Assembly (NCBI GenBank): GCA_963712905.1
Contig: CAVQJU010000004.1
Span: 1 to 64,000 of the forward strand
DNA: 64,000 nt
Source of the DNA: CAVQJU01 sp963712905
GTDB taxonomy: Bacteria > Acidobacteriota > Vicinamibacteria > Vicinamibacterales > CAVVIG01
Reading direction: 5' to 3'
The notes beneath the pieces were generated by a model. The model was not told where the DNA came from. It saw only the letters and a program-made list of their open reading frames with translations, and did no database searches. A program made the translations under genes and the position numbers. The first letter of the stretch is position 1. Each line of letters starts with the position of its first letter. This document shows positions 56,740 to 64,000 of this stretch, in pieces.

Positions 56740-58434
56740 TCAGTCGCGCATGTGCTCGAGCGCGCGGATGCCGGAACGCATGGACGTCAGCCAGATCGTC
56801 ACGCTGAGCGCGGCGGCGGACAGCGAAGCAGGCGCCCATCTGCAGCTGTCGCGTCGTGCCGAGCGGCACGCGGCGGACGCGCTGGAACAGGTACATCGAT
56901 GACGGCCAGCCGAGCAGCGCGATCATCACGATGACGAACAGCACGGCCTGAATCATGAACGCGACGCCGCCGTACGAGCCGGCGACCTGCGTGGCGTCGG
57001 CGTTGAACCGCGGGTAGCGGGCGCCCAGGCCGATCGCGAGCCCCACGAGCGCGAAGCTCATGAAGAGGATCGCCAGCGCGGCCATCGCCTTCAGAAACGG
57101 ATCGACGCCCAGGAACTGGTTGGCCGCGATCGTCAGCACCTCGGTCAGCGTCAGCACCGGCACGCAGGCCGGTCCAGAACTTCGACCAGAGGAAGTCGCG
57201 CATCGAGACCGGCGACGTGCGGATGATCCAGAACGCCGCGCCCTCGGCCGACACGGCCGGAAACACGAACCGCACGGCCACGGTGGCCATCACGAACCCC
57301 GCCATGCCCAGGTTGACGAACGCGTAGACGTTCTTCACGAAGCCGGTCATGTACGGAATGCGGTCCAGATCGAGCACCCGGAAGTTGTAGAGGTAGAGGA
57401 GCACGAGCGCCACCAGGAGCAGCGAGCTGCGACCACTGGCTGACGTCGCGCAGGAACGTCTTCAGATCCTTGATCAGCAGCTGACGCCGGATCGTCGAGA
57501 GCGGCAGCGCCCGCACGAGGCCGTCGAGCCCGCGCAGCTGCGTGAACCGCGCCTTCGGCGCCTCCTGCGCCCGGCTGAAGCCGGTGAAGTACCACCGCTC
57601 GCTCGCCATGCGAGCGAGCGACGATGGCCGCGAGCGCCGTCGTCCAGAGCGCGGCGAAGTGCAGCACGTCGAAGCCGCCCTGCAGGCTCGCGAAGAGCGT
57701 CTCGCCGGCCCAGAACGATGGCAGGAGCGGCGTGACGGGCGACTGCAGCGTCGAGAAGAAGTCCGTCAGATCCGGCAGCGATTCGACTTTCAGCAGCTGC
57801 TCCGGCCGGATGAACCGCAGCACGATCACGAGGCTGGCGGCGAACAGCAGCCCCATGAGCATCAGCAGGTCGCGGGCGCGCGTGGCCGGAAACGTGTTGA
57901 CCAGCAACAGCGTGACCATGCGTGCCCGCCGCCACTGGAATGACCGCGAACGGAACCGTCGTCAGACGCGACGTCAGATAGAACGAAGGCCGGCGCAGCG
58001 CGCGCGGCCGATGCCCATCAGCACCGGCGCGAGGAAGATCGACGACCATCCACGACGACTGGCCCACCGTGCGCGCGAACCGCGCGTGGAAGAGCCGGCG
58101 GATGGCGACCGGCGCCGTCAGCAGGAGCCGCAGATCCTCGGACAGGAAGAACGTCGACAGTGCTGTCACGACCGCGCTGAACGCGAGGAACGACAGGAAC
58201 GTGAGGAACAGCCACGACAGGCCGATGCGCAGCAGGTAGTCGCCGAGCTCGTCGTAGGCGTCCAGGCGGCTCGTCAGCCAGAAGGCTCCCTGGAACAGCG
58301 CGCCGCAGACCAGGAGGCCGACGCCACCGAACAGGACGCCGCGCATCAGGTCGCCGCGCTCGCGCCGCCGGGCGCGGTTGCGCGACGAGAGGACGTGCGG
58401 CAGCAGCAGATGGGGAAAGGCGTGGGTCAAGCAA
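56740..58434 (-). CDS. ABC-2 type transporter permease (several frameshifts)
   Basis: Membrane component of an ABC exporter. Reconstructed from at least five reading segments on the minus strand: SRLDAYDELGDYLLRIGLSWLFLTFLSFLAFSAVVTALSTFFLSEDLRLLLTAPV, SLVIVLRFIRPEQLLKVESLPDLTDFFSTL, LLLVALVLLYLYNFRVLDL, LTEVLTIAANQFLGVDPFLKAMAALAILFMSFALVGLAIGLG, and the end SVTIWLTSMRSGIRALEHMRD with TGA at 56740 (landmarks). SEDLRLLLTAPV and GAAFWIIRTSPV are typical of large putative ABC exporter permeases. It overlaps the ATPase end by eight bases. The shifts are probably sequence errors. Confidence 0.78.
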
Positions 58435-59222
58435 CCGTCTCGTCTATCTCCTGCAGAGCGCTGCCGCCGGTGAGCTTGAGGAAGACGGTGGTCAGCTGGT
58501 CTTCCTCTCCACGCCCTCCGGCCGCGTCGCGGCCTGCGGGCGCGGTGTCGCGCGCCAGCGCGCGGAGCTCGTCGACCGTGCCTCTGGCGATGATGCGTCC
58601 CTTGAGGATGATGCTGATGCGGTCGCACATCTCCTCGGCGACCTCGAGCGTGTGCGTGCTCATCAGGATGGCGACGCCGCGCTCGCTCATCTTCCGGAAC
58701 ACGTCCTTGATGAGGCGCGCGCCTCGCGGGATCGAGGCCGACCATCGGCTCGTCCACGACCACCGCGCGCGGACGGTGGAGAAACGCGGCGCTCATGACC
58801 AGGCGCTGCTTCATGCCGTGCGAGAAGCTCTCGACCAGCTCGTGCTCCCACTGGCCGAGCTCGAAGAGATCGAGCATTTCATGAACGCGATCGCCAATCC
58901 CGCTGCCGTCCATGCCGAACAGGCCGCCGTGAAACCGCAGGAACTCGCCGGCGGTCAGCTTCTCGTAGATGTACGGCCGATCCGGGATGAAGCCGAGCGA
59001 TCCCTTCGCGTCCTCGGGATGCGTCGCGAGATCGTGTCCGTTCACTTCGATCCGGCCGGCCGTCGGCTTGAGCAGGCCGGCGATCATGCGGAGCGTGGTC
59101 GTCTTGCCCGCGCCGTTCGGCCCGAGGAAGCCGTGAATCTCTCCGGGCTTGACGTCGAGGCTGACGCCGTTGACCGCCGTGAACCGGCCGTACGTCTTGA
59201 CGAGATCGTGGATGGCAATCAT
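58427..59222 (-). CDS. ABC transporter ATP-binding protein (one frameshift)
   Basis: About 264 residues after dropping one base near 58725. Walker A is GFLGPNGAGKTTTLRMIAGLL, the signature is ESFSHGMKQRLVMSAA, and Walker B is AVVVDEPMVGLDP. After the shift, VAILMSTHTLEVAEEMCDRISIILKGRIIARGTVDEL supplies the switch His. It would drive the neighbouring permease. The start overlaps the previous stop (ATGA), so it is translationally coupled. Confidence 0.9.
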
Positions 59223-60841
59223 CGTGAGCAGGCGCAGCCTGACGTGCGCTGTGGAAGGGGAACGGCGAGCTGGCCGAGGTCCGCCGGCGCAGCGGCCAGA
59301 ATCGGCCGCTCCGAGTCCGGCGCGGTTTCGACGTCGAGGATCGTCATCTTCAGGCGCCCGACCAGCGGGAGAATCGCGGTCTGCTTGTCGAGGCCGCCAC
59401 GCGCGAGCCGCACGTGGGTGGCGTCTGCCGGAAACTGGTTGAACGTGGGATCGACCGGCAGCCAGAGGCCGCGGCTGCCTTCGTCGATGTACACCTCGGG
59501 CCACGCGTGGTAGTAGAAGGCGCCGCGGACGAACGCGAGGCCGACGGCGATGCGCGCGGGAATGCCCGCCGCGCGCGCCATCGCGACGAAGAGAGCCGTG
59601 TGCTCGTTGCAGTCGCCGACCCTGGTGCGCAGCACCTCGCGCGCCGACGGGATGCTGACGGTCGGCTTCTTCTCGAGGAGGCCGTTGACGTAGCGGGTCG
59701 AGGCGCTCGGCGCGATCGCGCGACGACGCGGCTCCGCGCACGGCGCGTGCGGCCTCGGCGCGGATGTCCGGATCGTCGCTTTCGATGAGCGGCTCCGGCG
59801 CAAGATGCCGCCGGGCATCGGGATCGGCGGCCGTGGCGCGCAGGCCCCGCGGATCGCGCAGCTCGACGACGTTGCCGGCCAGCGTCTGGCTGCCGCCGTC
59901 GAGATCGAGCGCCGACAGGTCGGCGCCGTCGAGCCGCATGCGGAGCCGCAGCACGTCGCGCGCCTCGTCGATCCGCTCCCGGCCGACGGGCACGATGGCC
60001 GACGCCTCGAGCAGGTCGGCCTGCACCTGGCTGGGCACGGCCATCGCGCGCGCGTTCTCCGGCGACTCGCGGATCGTCAGCAGCCCGAGCGGACTTTCCT
60101 CGCGCACGACTTCGCCCGTGTCAGTCACCCAGGATGTCGTGTGGAGGCCCGAGAACTCCGTTTCGACTCGAAACGCGGGAATCGGCGCCGTGCCGGCCCG
60201 CGCACGAGCTCGCGCTTGCCGACGTCAACGACGATCGGCGCGTTGTGCAGCGTGGCGGCGTCGAAGATCGTCCAGCGATGTCGCGCACCGGTCACCAGGC
60301 CGCCGTTCGCCAGGCGGCGCGACAAGTTCAGCGACAAGGCCGGCGCCTCCGACAACTCGCGCACCTCGGTCCGGGTCTTGCCGGCCGTCGTCACCGCGAG
60401 CGTGAGCCGCGTGCCGTCCAGCTGTCCGCGAACGCCGATGGGGCCCGTCCCAGGATCGAGCGAGAACTCGAACGAGCGGAGCTGAAACTCCTTGTCGACG
60501 TGCGCGGTCGTCCGGATCGTCGCCGGCGTCGTCGCGCCGAGCAGCGACATCTGCAGCCGGCCGTCTTCCTGGAGCTCGAACCCGTCGTCCGTCTTGAGCG
60601 TCTGGCTGACGGTGAAGCCGATCTTCTCGCCGCGATAGTAGACGCCGTGCCACGCGGCCGCCGATGTGTAGCGCGCGAGGTCGGTGGCGAGCGTCGCGGA
60701 TGATGCCTGGAGGTACGAGCGATTGACGATCAGGGCCATCACCGCCGCCCAGGCGATGAGGATCAGAATTGAAATCGACCCCGTGACGCCCGCGACAGCG
60801 GCCTGAAGACGGACATTACTAGGGTCGTATCGGCGTATCAT
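59219..60841 (-). CDS. Transglutaminase-like membrane protein (frameshifts)
   Basis: About 539 residues, reconstructed with two extra bases near 60190-60200 and one near 59720. One N-terminal membrane helix (GSISILILIAWAAVMALIV) is followed by a long extracytoplasmic beta domain (AWHGVYYRGEKIGFTVSQTLKTDDGFELQE). The transglutaminase core follows: VGDCNEHTALFVAMARAAGIPARIAVGL has the catalytic Cys, FYYHAWPEVYI the His and LPVDPTFNQFPADATHVRL the Asp. It heads an operon with the ABC ATPase and permease. It starts 49 bases from the divergent kinase. Confidence 0.82.
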
Positions 60842-60890
60842 GGGCCCTTCGTCGGGCGTCGGTGTGGCAAGTGCGAAGCGACGTGAACAT

Positions 60891-63557
60891 ATGGCGACAC
60901 TGACTGCCGGCACCAGGCTCGGCATGTTCGAAATCGTCGGCCCGATCGGCGCCGGCGGCATGGGCACCGTCTACCGCGCCAGGGACACCCGTCTGCCGCG
61001 CGAGGCCGCCATCAAGGTGTCGGCTGAGCAGTTCACCGAACGCTTCGCGCGCGAAGCACACGCGATCGCGTCGCTCAACCATCCCAACATCACGACGCTC
61101 TACGACGTCGGGCCCGACTACCTCGTGATGGAGCTGGTCGAAGGCCCGACGCTCGCCGAGCGCATCAGGCAAGGTCCGCTCCCGCTCGACGAGGCTGCCG
61201 GCATCGCCAGGCAGATTGCCGACGCGCTCGATTACGCCCACGAACGCGGCATCGTGCATCGCGATCTCAAGCCGGGCAACGTGAAGATCCGTCCCGACGG
61301 CGTCGTCAAGGTGCTCGACTTCGGGCTCGCGAAGGCCGGAGCGCGCTCGCACGCCGCCAGTCCGATCGAGTCGCCGACGATGACGGCGCACCAGACCGAG
61401 GCGGGCATGATCGTCGGCACCGCCGCCTACATGGCGCCCGAGCAGGTCACGGGCAAGCCGGTCGACAAGCGCGCCGACATCTGGGCGTTCGGCTGCGTGT
61501 TCTACGAGATGCTCACCGGCTGTCGGTCTACCGCGGCGACTCGTCCGCAGGAGACGATGGCGCGCATCCTGCGGGACGAGCCGGATCTGACGAAGGTGCC
61601 GGCGCAGGCGAGGCGGCTGTTGAAGCGATGCCTCGAGAAGGATCCGCAGAAGCGGCTGCGCCACATCGGCGACGTGATGGCGTTGCTCGACGAGCCGGCG
61701 TCGGGCGAGCATGCGGCGCGCGGTCGTCGTCTCAAGCAGGCACGCGCGGTGCGAAGTGGCAGTGGCCTGCAGTCGCTGCGGTCGCGCTCGTCTGCTCGCC
61801 GGCGCGGCCTTGATCGTGCTGGCGCCTGGCGAGGGCAGACGGGCACGGGACAAGCGGTGCGGTTCGAAGTCGGCGAAACCGACAAGCTGAAATTCTTCTA
61901 CGGCGCGGCGATGGCGGTATCACCGGACGGACACTGGATGGTGTTCCCCGCGGTGGGCGAGGACGGCGTCGCGCGCTACTGGCTGCGATCGCTCGACACC
62001 GTCGAGGCTCGCCCGCTGCCAGGCACCGAAACGGCGTACGTGCCGGCGGCCTGGACCGGCGACAGCCGGCACGTGCATCTTCACGACGCTCGACAGTCGC
62101 GTTGCTCAGGAAGGTGGACATCCAGGGCGGGCCTCCGCAGACGATTTCCTCGATGCAGGGGAACATCAACGGGGCGACAGGGAATCGGGACGGGGTCATC
62201 GGTATTCGCTTCGAGCTTCCAGGGATGCCGATCTTCAGAGTCGCGGAGGATGGCAAGGCGCCGATCCCGTTGACGGCGCTGGCGAGCGCAGAGACCGCGC
62301 ACAGGTTGCCGCAGTTTCTACCGGACGGGCGTCACTTCCTCTACTTCCGAAATTCGACCGATACGAACCGGACGGGCATCTACGCCGGCGCGCTCGATGT
62401 GAAACCCGGTGAGCAGAGCCAGACGCGCATCCTCGCGACGGACCGGGAGGCCTACTACGCCACTTCGACCGACGGCGGTCCGGGGCGCCTGATGTTCCTG
62501 CGCGACACGACGCTGATGGCGCAGCCGTTCGACCCTGGCCGATTGGAGCTGAGCGGCTCCGCGGTGCCGGTTGCGGAAGACGTGGAGTCGTTCACGCCTG
62601 TGTCTTACGGGATGTTCTCGGTGTCGGACACCGGTGCGGTCGTCTATCGAGGCGGGGCGGGAGCGAGGTTCACGTTGACGTGGTTCGACGCGAGCGGCCG
62701 GCCCGGTGAGTCGGTTGACTGCGGCCGACTACGCCAATCCGGCGCTCTCGCCCGATGGCACGCGCATCGCCGTCGCGGTGGGGCCGCTTGGCTCGCGGGA
62801 CATCGTGACGATCGACGTGGCCAGGCGAACGACGACGCGCCTGACGTTCGATCCGGCGAACGACGATAACCCCGTGTGGTCGCCGGACGGCAGGAACATC
62901 GCGTTTTCTTCGAACCGTGGCGGGACGGCGAAGCTGTACCTCAAGCCGGCTGACGGATCCGCCGACGAACGCCGCTCACCGATCAGCCAGGCTCGCCGAC
63001 GAGCTGGTCTCCAGACGGCCGGTTTCTGCTCTTCACCAGCCCGTCACGCTCGACAGGTCTGGATATATGGGCCCTGCCGGATCCCGGACGGCCGGCGGCC
63101 GAGTCGAAGCCGTACCCGCGTGCTGGCCACGACGTCCGTGCGAGCAGGCGGCCCAGGTTTCTCCGGACGGCCGCTGGATCGTCTATCAGTCGAACGAACA
63201 ATCTACTGCCGATGTGTTCGTTCGCCCGTTTTCACCAGAAGGACGCGTCCTGGGCGGGACCAGGTATCTCGTGTCCAGCGGCCTGTCCGTTCTACCGCGG
63301 TGGGGCGCGGACGGCAGACAGCTAGATCTTCATGAAGATCGAGTGACTACCAGATGCAGGCTGTCGATGTGGACACCAGCAGGGGATTTCAGGCCGGAAA
63401 TCCGCGGCGCCTGTTTCCCGCGCCGCCGCCGGTTGTCGGTGTTGGCTGGTCGCTCTCGCAGGACGGCAAGCGGTTCCTGTTCGTGACGACGCCCAACGGC
63501 GGCCGAAACGCGCCGTTCACAGTCGTGCTCAACTGGGCGGCGGCGCTCAGGAAGTAG
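60891..63557 (+). CDS. Ser/Thr protein kinase with WD40/TolB-like C-terminal sensor (multiple frameshifts)
   Basis: About 880 residues in at least six reading segments. The kinase domain (residues 1-270) is continuous: GPIGAGGMGTVYRARD (glycine loop), AIKVS (Lys), HRDLKPGNVKIR (catalytic loop), VLDFGLAK (DFG) and TAAYMAPEQ. A single membrane helix (WQWPAVAAVALV) follows in a shifted frame. The outer half has PD40/TolB-type repeats: AVSPDGHWMVFPA, QFLPDGRHFLYFRNSTD, ALSPDGTRIAVAVG, VWSPDGRNIAFSSNRGG, QVSPDGRWIVYQSNEQ and LSQDGKRFLFV. A typical Acidobacteriota receptor-like kinase. Confidence 0.88.
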
Positions 63558-63617
63558 TGAAGGCCCTTCAGGCTTGCTTCGCCCCTGGCGCTACAATTGC
63601 CCGTCATGGCCGCACGC

Positions 63618-63637
63618 CGTCCGGCTAAAGCCGGACG
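63618..63637. repeat. Intergenic palindrome (CGTCCGGCTAAAGCCGGACG)
   Basis: A perfect 8-bp stem CGTCCGGC / GCCGGACG with loop TAAA. Lies between the kinase and the last gene and may function as a terminator hairpin, though no T-run follows. Confidence 0.75.
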
Positions 63638-63690
63638 CTACATCTGCCTGTTGACCGCCGCGCTTCTCGTGCGCCGCGCCCAAGCCGCGC

Positions 63691-64000
63691 GCGGCTGATG
63701 GGCTGCTCGCGCAGATCGATCATCTCGTCTACGCGACGCCCGATCTGGCGCTGGGCATCGAGACGGCGGAGAAGCTCTTCGGCGTCCGCGCGTCGCAGGG
63801 CGGGCAGCACCCTGGCGAAGGGACGCGCAACGCGCTGATCGCGCTCGGGCCGACGTCGTACTTCGAGATCATCGGGCCCGATCCCGAGCAGCCGAGGCCC
63901 GCGCGAGGCCGCCGCTTCGGCATCGACGAGATCACGGCGCCGCGGCTGACGACGTGGGTGGCGAAGGGAACGGACCTGGAGACGTTCGCACGCGACGCGC
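63691..64000 (+). CDS. VOC/glyoxalase-like protein (3' end outside window, start uncertain)
   Basis: The reading GLLAQIDHLVYATPDLALGIETAEKLFGVRAS, then GGQHPGEGTRNALIALGPTSYFEIIGPDPEQ (landmarks), is the N-terminal half of a glyoxalase_3-type protein, where HLVYA supplies the first metal ligand. It runs off the window. No start codon is in frame. An ATG at 63606 with a hydrophobic LLTAALLV segment lies in another frame, so a frameshift near 63670-63690 may separate a signal peptide from the domain. Confidence 0.6.

Overview
The window is high-GC DNA that reads as a chromosome segment of an Acidobacteriota bacterium, most likely of the Vicinamibacteria type. The case rests on a TIGR03435-family secreted protein, a zinc-ribbon insert in RpoB, many secreted metal-dependent hydrolases and amidohydrolases, a Ser/Thr kinase with a WD40/TolB-like sensor half, several DinB-fold proteins, and short intergenic palindromes that recur across the window. 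This assignment is inferred from gene content; no rRNA is present to confirm it.

Layout. 1-8240: the end of the rpoBC operon (rpoB is 5'-truncated by the window, rpoC is complete) with a rho-independent terminator. 8312-8632: a small conserved gene on the minus strand. 8733-22396: a chromosomal integron. It has an intI-type tyrosine recombinase, an attI-like site just downstream of the integrase, and about ten recognisable attC sites. The cassettes all read in the same direction as intI, which is the unusual 'inverted integrase' layout. Cassettes encode an NTF2-like protein, small membrane proteins, a ParE-type toxin-antitoxin pair, secreted proteins, an alpha/beta hydrolase, a TIGR03435 protein, a VOC protein, a methyltransferase and a double-CXXC protein. 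Two identical 1385-bp IS110-family (IS1111-type) elements sit at the same point and in the same orientation inside two different attC sites. A complete lspA follows the last attC.

22992-50830: ordinary accessory and metabolic genes, mostly on the plus strand in tightly packed, often overlapping (ATGA) runs. They include NTF2/VOC/GNAT/DUF167/DUF4019 proteins, alpha/beta hydrolases, a 789-residue metallo-beta-lactamase (MBL)-fold protein, an MFS transporter, an RDD protein, a carboxylesterase, nitronate monooxygenase, MOSC, DUF1801, an isoprenylcysteine-methyltransferase-like protein, ankyrin repeats, an amidohydrolase, a cupin, MBL, YitT, HAD, four DinB/PTP/DUF1697-type genes and a CXXCH-containing cyclase-fold protein. 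51002-56695: DinB, a YtcJ-like amidohydrolase, two short-chain dehydrogenases and secreted unknowns. 56740-60841 (minus): a coupled operon of transglutaminase-like membrane protein, ABC ATPase and ABC-2 permease. 60891-63557: a Ser/Thr kinase divergent from that operon. A partial VOC-like gene runs off the end.

Quality note. Many genes, including the essential rpoB, are broken by single extra bases. Nearly all the shifts are +1 insertions and removing one base restores an expected protein, so most look like assembly errors rather than pseudogenes. They are dense at 41-43 kb and 51-63 kb and sparse elsewhere. Coordinates for such genes span the whole reconstructed reading.
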